Shown here: positions 35,881 to 44,897 of the stretch, in pieces | Layout of the letters: each line of letters opens with the position of its first letter | How positions within the stretch are numbered: position 1 is the first letter of the stretch | NCBI GenBank assembly: GCA_036170535.1 | Contig: JAVHPJ010000208.1 | Coordinates: 1 to 64,000, forward strand | Length of the DNA stretch: 64,000 bases | Direction of reading: 5' to 3' | From: SSF53 sp036170535 | GTDB taxonomy: Bacteria; Spirochaetota; Leptospiria; Leptospirales; Leptonemataceae | The notes under the pieces: generated by a model | Database searches by the model: none | The model's input: the letters and a program-made list of their open reading frames with translations, nothing else | What the model was told of the DNA's origin: nothing | Made by a program: the position numbers and the translations under genes

Positions 35881-38800
35881 TCACTCGTCTTTTTTGCCGA
35901 GCTGCTTGCCTTCGTTCAACTCGCGCATTTTCGCTTCGAAAATTTCGGTATACCGCTTTGCGAGATCAAAACGTTTAGCCGACTTCCAGTTACGACTGGT
36001 GATTAAACGCGCGCCGCGCGCAAGCGTCAGATACGAATACGCCCACTGCATAAAGACTGACACCCGATTGCGAAAACCAATCAGGAAGAAAATGTGCACA
36101 AACAGCCAGCCCAGCCAAGCGACGAAGCCGCTGAATTTAATCGGGCCGACTTCGACAATTGCGTGCGCGCGCCCGATGGTCGCCATCGCGCCCTTGTCCA
36201 CATATTTGAACGGCAAACGCGCCTCGCCGCGCAGCTCGCGCAGAATATTTTTGGCCGTGTGTCGGCCCATTTGCATGGCGACCGGCGCAAGGCCCGGCAG
36301 CGGTCGCTCAAGACCCTGACTGAAGTTCGCCTGATCGCCCAGAACAAAAATGGTCGGATGATCTTTAATGCTGCAGTCCGTTTCAACCATGATGCGCCCG
36401 CCGCGATCCAGGGGAACGCCGAGCGATTTGTTGATTTCCGAAGGAGCGACGCCGGCGGCCCAGAGGACGGTGCGCGCCTTGATGAATTCCTGGCCTACGA
36501 CCACCCCGTCCGGGCGAACGTCGGTTACGCCGCTGCCGGTCCAGACCATGACGCCCAGTTTTTCCAGACTGCGTTGCGCGGCCGCGGCCAATTCCGGATG
36601 AAAGGTCGGCAGAATGCGCGGACCGGCCTCGATGAGTATAATGCGCGTGCGCCGCGGATCGATGCCGCGAAAGTCGCGCGTCACCGTATAGCGTGAAATT
36701 TCGCCGATAGCGCCGGCCAGTTCCACGCCGGTGGGACCGCCGCCCACGACCACAAAGGTCAGAAATTCTTTTTGAATCTGCGGATCGGTTTCGCGCTCCG
36801 CCATTTCAAACGCCAGCAGTATGCGCCGACGAATCTCAGTGGCTTCTTCCAGCGACTTGAGGCCCGGCGCCGATTCTTCCCATTCGTCGTGGCCAAAGTA
36901 ACTCTGGTTCGCCCCGCACGCGAGCACCAGGTAGTCGTAGTCGATGGGCTTCCAGTTGGTGAGCAGTTTCTTGTTCGCAAAATCCACGCCGGTCACATTT
37001 GCAAGCAGGGTCTCCGCATTGCGGTATTTGCTCAGCAGCGCGCGAATGGGCGTGGCGATATCAGCGGGACTCAGGGCCGCCATGGCCACCTGATACAACA
37101 GCGGCTGAAACAGATGGTGGTTGCGCCGATCCACCATGGTGATCCGAACGCCTTTTTGATTGCCGAGCGCCCGCGCGGCCATAATGCCTGCAAAGCCTCC
37201 GCCCACGATTACGACTCGCTTTTCGCCTTCGACCATAAGACGCTCCCCTCCTGCGGGATTGTTTCGCCGGATCACAAAGTAATACAAAAATGCAAGAAAC
37301 GGAGCGACCACCAGCAGGCCGGCGGCGATGATAATCGACCAGGCCGAGCCAAGCGGCGATATGCGCTCGTAACGCGTCAGATCGGAGTCGAGTCCAATGA
37401 CGCGGCCCTCGACGTCGCGCAGTACGCGAACGCGCCAGCCATCCATCGCCGCTTCGCCGCGCGCTGTGAATAGATCGCGCCGCCCGGCCGGATACAGATG
37501 AATCGCCGTGTCCTTCTGAAACACGCTGTTAAACTCGAGTCCGTCGCGACCGCGCTGCAGACGAATCTCATTCAGAAAGTTGAACCAACGCTGGCCGTGG
37601 GGCAGAACGCCCACGGGACGGTACAGGCCTTCCAATTCAGCGGCGGATTCCGGCGCGGGTTCGCTGCGCTCTTCCAGCGCGCGTATGCCGTAGCGCGCGT
37701 AAATATAACGCACGATTTGCTGCACAATGTAGACGTCGTCATCGTTTACGAGCACAACCGCTCCGCGGCCCTCGGGAGTCAAAAACGCAAAGCTCGCGTA
37801 GCCGGGCTGACGCCCTTCAATTACATAAACCAATTCCGAGTCCGAACCCGGAGCGTCGAGCGTCGTTGGCTCGCGCGCGGGCCCGGGGCGGAAATAGCGA
37901 AACGCGGCGGCCGAACCGCCCAGGTCTTCGTGGTACGCTGCGCGCGTCAGAAACAAACGCGCCTCAAGGCTGTCGCTTAACTGGCCGTCGACAAAGGCGC
38001 GTTGATGGAGCGCCCGCAGAAATTCGCCGTAGTCGCGCGCGCTCGTGTACAACGAATCGGCGGCCGGAAACACAACCTGGGATTCGGGCAATACAAAGAA
38101 GGCTTTGCCTTCGTACGTCATGGGCGGGGCGATCGCCGCATCGGCGTCGCACTCCGCGCGCGCCACGCAAGCGCGCAAACCAAGCGCCGCAAACTCGGCC
38201 TTCGCAAGTTGGCCGAACGATTGGCCCAGGCCCTTTTCGGCGGCGCGGCCCAGATAGGCGTAATTTTCCGGCGCATTGAGAATCAATTCGCCGGGCGTGC
38301 GCGTGATCGTGAGTCGCTCGCGCAGGTAGGCCAGCGCATCGACCGGACGCTCATCCGCGCGCAGGATTCCTGCCCGGGAGGCCGGCAGGCCGGCGCTGTA
38401 GGTCAATAAACGCGCGAGCGTCGGATGTTCGCCTTCTTCGGCGTAGGGATTTTCAAAAGGCAGGTCCGCAATCCGCGCTTCAATTGGTTCGTCCAGCGCC
38501 GCATCGAGCGCAAGATTGTCTTTCAGCTCGAGGCCGTGCATCGTTGCACGCAGGGCGATCAGCGCCGTGAGCGGCCGCACAAGCTCCGCCGTTTGAAACA
38601 ATACGGTGTCGTCGACCGGCGCATCGCCGGCGGCGTTTCGAAATCCGGCCGAGAGCGCCGCGCCGCCGTTTACGTCGAACAGATAGGCCTGGGCGCCAGC
38701 GGCGCCGCGTTTGCGCAGGAGCGAGGGAATCAGTTCAGCCAGACTCCGCTGCACATTGTCCAGATCGACCCCGGCGTTGCGCGTCGTCGCCGGATAATCC

Positions 38801-38925
38801 GTGACCGGTTCCGGAGCCTGCGCGGACGCGCTGGCGGCGACAAGACCGAGCAATCCGGCGGCAAGCATGCGGGCGAGCCGGCGCGCGGGAGCGGAAAGGG
38901 AGGGCATCGAACAAAAGGGTTTCAT
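35881..38925 (-). CDS. Serine-hydrolase-like domain fused to type II NADH dehydrogenase
   Basis: A single uninterrupted frame of 1014 residues. Residues 1-36 are a signal peptide. About 40-430 resemble the class C beta-lactamase/DD-peptidase fold (LTYSAGLPASRAG), but the expected Ser-x-x-Lys position reads TAELVRP, so the catalytic Ser and Lys appear lost. A membrane helix at about 527-552 ends in IRRNN. From residue 564 there is a complete NDH-2: FAD motif VIVGGGFAGIMAARAL, NADH motif VVVGGGPTGVELAGAIGE, the FAD-binding segment VLGDQAN and an amphipathic C-terminus. The arrangement would put the hydrolase part outside and the dehydrogenase inside. No stop codon separates the halves, yet a strong ribosome-binding site precedes the NDH-2 Met, so NDH-2 may also be made alone. 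Confidence 0.8.
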   Translation of the reverse strand: MKPFCSMPSLSAPARRLARMLAAGLLGLVAASASAQAPEPVTDYPATTRNAGVDLDNVQRSLAELIPSLLRKRGAAGAQAYLFDVNGGAALSAGFRNAAGDAPVDDTVLFQTAELVRPLTALIALRATMHGLELKDNLALDAALDEPIEARIADLPFENPYAEEGEHPTLARLLTYSAGLPASRAGILRADERPVDALAYLRERLTITRTPGELILNAPENYAYLGRAAEKGLGQSFGQLAKAEFAALGLRACVARAECDADAAIAPPMTYEGKAFFVLPESQVVFPAADSLYTSARDYGEFLRALHQRAFVDGQLSDSLEARLFLTRAAYHEDLGGSAAAFRYFRPGPAREPTTLDAPGSDSELVYVIEGRQPGYASFAFLTPEGRGAVVLVNDDDVYIVQQIVRYIYARYGIRALEERSEPAPESAAELEGLYRPVGVLPHGQRWFNFLNEIRLQRGRDGLEFNSVFQKDTAIHLYPAGRRDLFTARGEAAMDGWRVRVLRDVEGRVIGLDSDLTRYERISPLGSAWSIIIAAGLLVVAPFLAFLYYFVIRRNNPAGGERLMVEGEKRVVIVGGGFAGIMAARALGNQKGVRITMVDRRNHHLFQPLLYQVAMAALSPADIATPIRALLSKYRNAETLLANVTGVDFANKKLLTNWKPIDYDYLVLACGANQSYFGHDEWEESAPGLKSLEEATEIRRRILLAFEMAERETDPQIQKEFLTFVVVGGGPTGVELAGAIGEISRYTVTRDFRGIDPRRTRIILIEAGPRILPTFHPELAAAAQRSLEKLGVMVWTGSGVTDVRPDGVVVGQEFIKARTVLWAAGVAPSEINKSLGVPLDRGGRIMVETDCSIKDHPTIFVLGDQANFSQGLERPLPGLAPVAMQMGRHTAKNILRELRGEARLPFKYVDKGAMATIGRAHAIVEVGPIKFSGFVAWLGWLFVHIFFLIGFRNRVSVFMQWAYSYLTLARGARLITSRNWKSAKRFDLAKRYTEIFEAKMRELNEGKQLGKKDE
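37234..37252 (-). promoter_or_regulatory. ndh: Internal ribosome-binding site and ATG for the NDH-2 half
   Basis: On the minus strand AGGAGG (complement of 37247-37252) lies 10 nt before ATG (complement of 37234-37236), in frame with the fused reading frame. Initiation here would yield a normal 451-residue NDH-2 beginning MVEGEKRVVIVGGG. The near-perfect match to the ribosome-binding consensus suggests that it is used. Confidence 0.6.
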
Positions 38926-38990
38926 GGTCCGACCTCTTGCCAGTGGGCCGCGGGCCTTCCGGTTGAATAGCAAAACTCCCGGAAAGGCCC

Positions 38991-40121
38991 TCAGCTTCCG
39001 GGCAGCGCCTCCCGCGGGGCGAAGTCTTCCGGTCGACTGCGACAGGCGGCGATGATGTCCGGGATTTGTTCGGGCCGCACGCCGCGCCAGAAAATCATCC
39101 AGGGGGCGACCCGTTGCAGGCCGTCGGCCAGGCGGGCGTACCAGCGATTGATGCTGTTCGAGACGCGCGACCGCCAGTACAGCGCAGGATGGCGGCGCGC
39201 CGCCCGTTCCCAGAGTTCCTGAGCCACGCCGACGCCGCGCGCCTGAGTATCGACCGCAAACTTGGACAGATACGCGCCTTGCGGGGTTTCTTCTATTAAT
39301 ATTGCGCCGGTGTAGTTTTCTTCCAGGTAGATCGCGCTGGCCCGATCGATGCACGACTCGTCGAGCAGTCGCTTGCGGAAGCTGGCCGTCAAGAGTCCCT
39401 TCAACCGCTCGCGGTCCAGAGCATAGGGCGGCGTCAATTCGAGGATGCGACTGCCGCGCCGGACTATCGTTCCGGCCCCTTTCACCGTGAATATCTCCTT
39501 CATGATATTAAAGGGCGAGGTTACCGAGATATGAATCGTATCGCTGCGGCGGGCCAGATCCAGCGCCGCCGACGCCAGGGCGCGATCTTCCCGCTCCACG
39601 CCATTTTGATCGGACTCATGCACATACAGAAGGTTCTGGCCATCCTCGCTTTTCAGGGCGCCGCGCATCCGAATCAGATGCACGCGCGCAGCCACGGCGG
39701 AGGCGAGAAATTCCAGGGCCGGCAAAAGCGTTTCCCCTTCCCAGACGAGCGTCGGCGCGGACCGCCGGCGCCGGGCGCTCTCGATAAAACGCGCGAGTTC
39801 TGCGCGATCCGCATCGGTAGCCTGACTGGCACGAAAGGCGGGACGCCACACGACTATGTCGGGCTCCTGGTCTTCAAGCGCCGCGAGCATGACGCTGGCG
39901 CGCGGGCCGCTCAGGAGGAGCGCCGGCAAGAGATCCAGACGCAATAAAAAACCGACGGCAAGCCCGAGCGCATCCGAGCCCGAACGGCAGGACTCTTCAT
40001 CCGGACAGAGAATCGCAAAACAACTCGAGCGATCCGTGCGAAATTTGTTCAGGTAGAACTCGTACTCTTCGGAGCGACCAATACTGTCGAGAAAGAGCCG
40101 AATCGCATCGTCAATTAACAT
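38991..40121 (-). CDS. argA: N-acetylglutamate synthase, vertebrate-type (kinase-like plus NAT domain)
   Basis: A 376-residue protein. The C-terminal 145 residues match the NAT domain of vertebrate-like NAGS and NAGS-kinases: GTIVRRGSRILEL, YTGAILIEE, LSKFAVDTQARGVGVAQELWERA, YWRSRVSNSINRWYARLADG and the MIFWRG ending. The N-terminal half has the size and pattern of an amino-acid kinase domain but lacks a clear GGA/GGGP nucleotide-binding loop, so kinase activity is doubtful. It would make N-acetylglutamate for arginine synthesis. No other arg gene is adjacent. It lies between the NDH-2 fusion and the TetR gene on the same strand. Confidence 0.75.
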   Translation of the reverse strand: MLIDDAIRLFLDSIGRSEEYEFYLNKFRTDRSSCFAILCPDEESCRSGSDALGLAVGFLLRLDLLPALLLSGPRASVMLAALEDQEPDIVVWRPAFRASQATDADRAELARFIESARRRRSAPTLVWEGETLLPALEFLASAVAARVHLIRMRGALKSEDGQNLLYVHESDQNGVEREDRALASAALDLARRSDTIHISVTSPFNIMKEIFTVKGAGTIVRRGSRILELTPPYALDRERLKGLLTASFRKRLLDESCIDRASAIYLEENYTGAILIEETPQGAYLSKFAVDTQARGVGVAQELWERAARRHPALYWRSRVSNSINRWYARLADGLQRVAPWMIFWRGVRPEQIPDIIAACRSRPEDFAPREALPGS

Positions 40122-40163
40122 GGGCGTGCGGCTGGTATGGGAAGCGGCGCCAGAAAATCAAAA

Positions 40164-40865
40164 CTATTTCAAGGGGTCGCCTATCGCGCTGGCGTCGCGC
40201 GGGTCGCGCGCGGGACATACCTCGGGCAGATAGTTTCGCAGATAAGAAATGCAGGCGCGCTTGGCTTCGTCCACGTAGAAGTCCTCAAGACTGGCGCGCT
40301 GGCGATACGCAAGGCGCAGAATCACGTCGACAATGCTGAAGGCGATGGCAAAGACCGCGTCGCGTCCCTCCCACGCCGGCAATACAAACCGATCCTCCAG
40401 GCCGGCGAGCGTGAGCCGGGCGAGCCGCGCGTCCAGCTCCGCCCCGACCTTGCGCAACTCCGGATCGCTTACCGTGTAACCGTAGACCAGGCGCGCAAAA
40501 GCCGGCTCCCCCTGGGTTGTGGCCACGCCCGCATCCACCAGACGCGATAGATACGCCCGCCAGGAATCAAAACTCTCCGCGTTCAGGGTCAGCGCCGCGC
40601 GAATCAGCTCTTCGCCGTGCAGGAGCCGAAGTCCGAGAAAGATCGCCTGGACATTCGGAAAAAAATGATAGGCCGAGGGGCGCGGGATGCCAGCGCGCTC
40701 GCACACGTCGGCAAAGCTGACGTCTTCAGGCGCCCGCTCGCGCAATAATTCCCGCGCGGACTCCAGCAGCCGGGTGCGACGATTGCGCCCCTCGCGACGG
40801 GTGAACTTATATCGGCGCGGCCCGAGGCCGGGCTCCAGCGACGCATCGACCAGACGCTCGTCCAT
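40164..40865 (-). CDS. TetR-family transcriptional regulator
   Basis: A 233-residue regulator. A basic N-terminal lead of about 22 residues is followed by the TetR helix-turn-helix: TRLLESARELLRERAPEDVSFADVCERAGIPRPSAYHFFPNVQAIF. The all-helical C-terminal ligand domain has no recognisable substrate signature. It is divergent from the FGGY-kinase operon. The 206-bp gap between them carries repeated operator-like sequences, so the operon and the regulator itself are its likely targets. Confidence 0.88.
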   Translation of the reverse strand: MDERLVDASLEPGLGPRRYKFTRREGRNRRTRLLESARELLRERAPEDVSFADVCERAGIPRPSAYHFFPNVQAIFLGLRLLHGEELIRAALTLNAESFDSWRAYLSRLVDAGVATTQGEPAFARLVYGYTVSDPELRKVGAELDARLARLTLAGLEDRFVLPAWEGRDAVFAIAFSIVDVILRLAYRQRASLEDFYVDEAKRACISYLRNYLPEVCPARDPRDASAIGDPLK

Positions 40866-40932
40866 TCCTTGCAGGCGCCCGGCGCAGCTCTGTCTGTCAA
40901 TCGGCTTGCCGCGGACAGAGAAAAAAACTCGC

Positions 40933-40979
40933 CATAAGTCGAGTTATCAGACTGAGATAGCGACATAATTCGAACTTTC
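40933..40979. promoter_or_regulatory. Pair of operator-like repeats between TetR gene and the kinase operon
   Basis: CATAAGTCGAGTTATC (40933-40948) and CATAATTCGAACTTTC (40964-40979) match at 11 or 12 of 16 positions and are 31 bp apart, about three helical turns. The first is almost palindromic (ATAAGTCGAGTTAT). An inverted repeat AACTCG/CGAGTT (40926-40931 and 40940-40945) overlaps it. CATAAT at 40964 could serve as a plus-strand -10 box inside the second copy. Binding by the adjacent TetR protein is inferred. Confidence 0.5.
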
Positions 40980-41011
40980 GACCCTATCCGTCATAAAGTT
41001 CATTTTTTTAA

Positions 41012-41025
41012 TCAACAATTGTTGA
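41012..41025. promoter_or_regulatory. Perfect 14-bp palindrome upstream of the kinase operon
   Basis: TCAACAATTGTTGA is a perfect palindrome in an AT-rich stretch 46 bp before the FGGY-kinase start codon, overlapping a TTGACT that could be a -35 box. It differs from the two repeats upstream and may bind a second regulator. Confidence 0.4.
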
Positions 41026-41071
41026 CTAAAGTGAAACCCCGAGCGGCACTGGCGCGAGACTCGAGCCCGCC

Positions 41072-42694
41072 ATGTCCGCCACCGTCGACACTCCCTGCGT
41101 CCTCGCCATCGACCTCGGCACCTCGGGCTGCAAAAGCGCACTGTGCACCCTGGATGGACGCGTTCTCGCCTGGGCGGTTGAGGAAATCGAGTTGCTCATC
41201 GCCCCGGGCGGTCTGGCCGAGCAGCGTCCGGGCGACTGGTGGGGGGCGCTCGTAAAAAGCGCGCGTCAGGTGCTGCGCGAAACCGGGGTCGCACACGAAC
41301 AAATTCGCGCCGTCTGCGCCTCGACCCAGGGCGAAGGCACCATTCCCGTGGATGCGCAGGGACGCGAGTTATCCAACGCCATCCTGTGGATGGATATGCG
41401 CGGCGCGCCGATGATCGCGGCCCGTGCGCGCGGCTGGATCAACGTGGCGGGCTACGACGCCTTCAAGTTGTGGCGCTGGATTCGACTCACCGGCGGCGCC
41501 CCGGCTCTGTCCGGCAAAGATCCCGCCGGTCATATGCTCTTTCTGCGCGAGACGCAGCCCGAGCTCTACCGCCGAACGCACAAATTTCTTAACGTACTTG
41601 ATTACATCAACCTGCGCCTCACGGGGCGCATGGTTGCGACCGTGGATTCCATTCTGACGTCCTGGGTGACCGACAATCGCAACCCCGATCGGATTCGCTA
41701 TCACGCCGGCCTGATCGCCGCGAGCGGCATTGATCCGGATAAGTTTCCCGAGATCGTGCGTAATACCGACGTGATCGGCGGGCTCAGTCGCGACGCGGCG
41801 GCCGACCTCGGCTTACCGGTCGGTCTTTCGGTCGTGGCCGGCGCCATCGATAATACGGCGGCCGCCATTGGTTCGGGCGCTATCGCCGACGGCGCTGCCC
41901 ATCTGTACATCGGCACCTCGTCCTGGATCGCCGCGCACGTAAATCGCAAGAAGACCGATGTGAATGCCTCCGTTGCGGCGGTGCCCTGCGCCGTCCCGGG
42001 AAAATATCTGATGACGGCGATGCAAACCTCCGCGGGAGCGAACTTAAGCTACCTGAAGGACCGCATCCTGTACCACAAAGACGAGCTGTTGCGTGAAGAA
42101 CATGCGCCGGACGTTTATAAGATTCTCGATCGGATCGCTGCGCGCACTCCGGTCGGCAGTCGCGGGCTGATCTATACGCCCTGGTTGTACGGCGAACGCA
42201 CTCCCGTCGACGACCGGAGTTTGCGCGCGGGGCTCTTTAATCTCTCGCTGGAACACACTCGCGAGGATATCATTCGTGCGTTTCTCGAAGGCGTGGCGCT
42301 CAACACGCGTTGGATGCTGCGTCCCGTGGAAAAATTCCTGAACCGCAAACTGGATGCGCTCACGATCGTCGGCGGCGGCGGCGCCTCCGACGTCTGGTGC
42401 CGGATCTTCGCCGACGCGCTCGGCCTGCGCATTCGCCAGCTCGAGTCGCCCGTGCAGGCGAACGCCCTGGGCGCCGCCTCGATCGCGGGCGTTGGTCTGG
42501 GGCTGATCAGCTTCGCCGATGTCGCGCGCAGCGTGCGCTACCGGCGCGAATACGAACCCGATTTGCGCAGCGCCGCAATACTGCAGGAACGTTACGCTCG
42601 CTTTCTTGAGATTCACAAGCGCATGGCGCCGCTCTACCGCCGCTGGAACGCCGAGCCGCCGGGCGCGCTGGAGGAAAACCATGGGCCCCTTTGA
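41072..42694 (+). CDS. FGGY-family carbohydrate kinase
   Basis: A 540-residue sugar or polyol kinase. The N-terminal phosphate-binding loop is LAIDLGTSGCKSALCTLDG. The second domain shows VAGAIDNTAAAIGSGAI, YIGTSSWIAAHV and the adenosine motif IVGGGGASDVWCRIFADALG. It is similar to xylulokinase-type proteins in layout, but its specificity cannot be read. It is the first gene of the plus-strand operon. The next start lies inside its 3' end (14-bp overlap), so the two are probably coupled. A phosphorylated sugar from this enzyme would be a reasonable aldolase substrate. Confidence 0.88.
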   Translation: MSATVDTPCVLAIDLGTSGCKSALCTLDGRVLAWAVEEIELLIAPGGLAEQRPGDWWGALVKSARQVLRETGVAHEQIRAVCASTQGEGTIPVDAQGRELSNAILWMDMRGAPMIAARARGWINVAGYDAFKLWRWIRLTGGAPALSGKDPAGHMLFLRETQPELYRRTHKFLNVLDYINLRLTGRMVATVDSILTSWVTDNRNPDRIRYHAGLIAASGIDPDKFPEIVRNTDVIGGLSRDAAADLGLPVGLSVVAGAIDNTAAAIGSGAIADGAAHLYIGTSSWIAAHVNRKKTDVNASVAAVPCAVPGKYLMTAMQTSAGANLSYLKDRILYHKDELLREEHAPDVYKILDRIAARTPVGSRGLIYTPWLYGERTPVDDRSLRAGLFNLSLEHTREDIIRAFLEGVALNTRWMLRPVEKFLNRKLDALTIVGGGGASDVWCRIFADALGLRIRQLESPVQANALGAASIAGVGLGLISFADVARSVRYRREYEPDLRSAAILQERYARFLEIHKRMAPLYRRWNAEPPGALEENHGPL

Positions 42695-44864
42695 CGCTGT
42701 TAAACGGACGGTGGTTGAGGCGTGTCTGGATCTGGCCGGACGCGGCTATCTCGCCGGCATTGGCGGAAACGTCGCCCTGCGCGCCGGCGAAAACTGCTTC
42801 GCCGTCACGCCCTCTGCGGCGGATTATTACTCGATGAAGCCCGAGGACGTGGTCATTCTGGATCTTACGACGCTTGCCGTGCTGGAAGGCGAGCGCAGCC
42901 CTTCGGTGGAAAGCGCGCTGCACGCAAAACTGCTGCGCGCGCGACCGGATCTGAATGCAAGCGTGCACACGCACCAGCCGGTGGCCAGCGCCATGGCCCT
43001 GTTGAACCGGGCGATTCCACTGGAAGACCCTGAGGAGCGCGCGGCGCTCGGCGCTCAGGTCGCGATCACTCCCTACGGACCCTCCGGCACCGGAATGCTG
43101 GCGCGCGCGTTCGGCCGCACGTTGCGCGCCGACGTAAATGCGTATCTGCTGCGCAATCACGGCGTCGTTTGCGGCGGCGAGGACATGGCGCGTGCGATTC
43201 GCAACGTGGCGCTGGTCGAGCGCGCCGCGGCGCGTCATCTGGAACAGAATGTGCGCGCGCGCACACCCAAGGGCCTTGCAGCGACGCTGCGCGAACGCGT
43301 CCTTGCGAGCCTCCAGGCGGAACTCCGCGCCAGAATCCCCGCCGCGCATTCCGGCCGCATCGAAGTGCGCGCCAGACGCGCCCCGAACAACGTTATGAAA
43401 ATCGAAAAACCAGGCAAACCCGCCCCCGTAGCAGCCAGCGCCGTATCGCAATGGCCCGACACGGACGACGTCTTTCGGCGCCTCAAGGCCCTGCTGAAAC
43501 TGCCGCCGCGCGGCCTGAGACCGGAAAACCGCGCGCGCGTCATGGAATATTTTGAAACGCGGTGTCGCAAATCGCGCACGATCAGCGAAGAAGCGGCGCG
43601 CTACATTCCGGGCGGGGTGCAGCATAACCTCGCGTTTAACTATCCGTTTCCGCTCGCAATCAACCAGGCGCGGGGCGCGTACCTGCGCGACGTCGACGGG
43701 AATCAGTACATCGACTTTTTGCAGGCCGGCGGTCCCACGCTGCTCGGCTCTAACTACGAGCCGGTTCAAAAAAAAGTAATCGAGCTGATCAAAGACTGCG
43801 GTCCCGTCACAGGGCTATTGCACGAGTACGAGCATAAGCTCGCCGCCGAAGTCGGCCGACACATGACCGGAATTGAAATGTTTCGCATGCTGGGCTCCGG
43901 CACGGAAGGCGTGATGGCCGCTATTCGACTCGCGCGCGCCTACACCGGAAAAAAGCGCGTCGTAAAAATCGGCGGCGGCTATCACGGATGGAGCGATCAG
44001 ATGGTCTACGGCATGCGCATCCCGGGCGCCGGCGCGCGCGAAGCGACCGGCATCCCCGCCGGCTGCCTGGACTATACGCAGGAGTGTTTTCCGAACGATA
44101 TCGCCGCCTTAAAACGCAAGCTGCGCTTGAATCAGCTGCGCGGCGGCACGGCCGCCGTAATCGTTGAGCCCTTTGGACCGGAGAGCGGCACGCGGCCGAT
44201 CTATTTCGAGTACAATCGCCAGGTGCGCGAGCTCTGCGATCAGTTCGGCGCGCTTTTGATATTCGACGAGGTGGTGACCGGCTTTCGCGCCGGGCTCGGC
44301 GGCGCTCAAGGTTACTTCGGCGTGCAACCGGATATTACCGTATTTGGCAAGTGCCTGACCGGGGGCTATCCGATGGCGGGCGGCATCGGCGGGCGACGCG
44401 AGATCATGATGTTGCTGGCGGGCGGCATCAGCGCCATGGGCAAACGCGCCTTTGTCGGCGGCACCCTTTCAGCCAATCCGCTATCGTGCGCGGCCGGCTA
44501 TTTTTCGCTGCAGGCTATGGAACGCACCAACGCCGCCGTCAAAGCAGGCCAGGCGGGCGATCGCCTGACTCGCGGTCTTAAAGAGATTATCGAGCGGCGC
44601 GGGCTGCCCTACGTGGTTTACAACCAGGGTTCCATAGTGCATCTGCAAACTTCCGCTGTATTATTATTAAGTATGCGCAATCCAATTAAAGTATTGCGCG
44701 AAGCGAAAGAACGCAAACATGTTATGGAAGAAATGGGCGCCGCTTACACGGCGCATGGCCTGATCACATTGGCCGGCAGTCGCATCTACACCAGTCTGGC
44801 CGACACGGACGCCGTTATTGACCGGGCCCTGGATCGATTCGACGCGGTCTTCGCCCTGACCTGA
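42681..44864 (+). CDS. Class II aldolase fused to class III aminotransferase
   Basis: A 727-residue two-domain enzyme. Residues 1 to about 225 are a class II (fuculose-phosphate/ribulose-phosphate type) aldolase with all expected residues: Glu77 (SPSVESALH), His96 and His98 (VHTHQP) and His160 (LRNHGVV). After a short linker, about 265-727 form a class III PLP aminotransferase close to glutamate-1-semialdehyde aminomutase: GGYHGWSD, LIFDEVVTGFR with the PLP-N1 Asp, and the Schiff-base Lys in FGKCLTGGYPMAGG. The start is the ATG at 42681, with GGAGG upstream. A plausible sequence is aldol cleavage followed by transamination of the aldehyde or keto product, but the substrate is unknown. Confidence 0.88.
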   Translation: MGPFDAVKRTVVEACLDLAGRGYLAGIGGNVALRAGENCFAVTPSAADYYSMKPEDVVILDLTTLAVLEGERSPSVESALHAKLLRARPDLNASVHTHQPVASAMALLNRAIPLEDPEERAALGAQVAITPYGPSGTGMLARAFGRTLRADVNAYLLRNHGVVCGGEDMARAIRNVALVERAAARHLEQNVRARTPKGLAATLRERVLASLQAELRARIPAAHSGRIEVRARRAPNNVMKIEKPGKPAPVAASAVSQWPDTDDVFRRLKALLKLPPRGLRPENRARVMEYFETRCRKSRTISEEAARYIPGGVQHNLAFNYPFPLAINQARGAYLRDVDGNQYIDFLQAGGPTLLGSNYEPVQKKVIELIKDCGPVTGLLHEYEHKLAAEVGRHMTGIEMFRMLGSGTEGVMAAIRLARAYTGKKRVVKIGGGYHGWSDQMVYGMRIPGAGAREATGIPAGCLDYTQECFPNDIAALKRKLRLNQLRGGTAAVIVEPFGPESGTRPIYFEYNRQVRELCDQFGALLIFDEVVTGFRAGLGGAQGYFGVQPDITVFGKCLTGGYPMAGGIGGRREIMMLLAGGISAMGKRAFVGGTLSANPLSCAAGYFSLQAMERTNAAVKAGQAGDRLTRGLKEIIERRGLPYVVYNQGSIVHLQTSAVLLLSMRNPIKVLREAKERKHVMEEMGAAYTAHGLITLAGSRIYTSLADTDAVIDRALDRFDAVFALT

Positions 44865-44897
44865 TGGCGAAGCAAACGGAAACGCACGGAGACGAAG

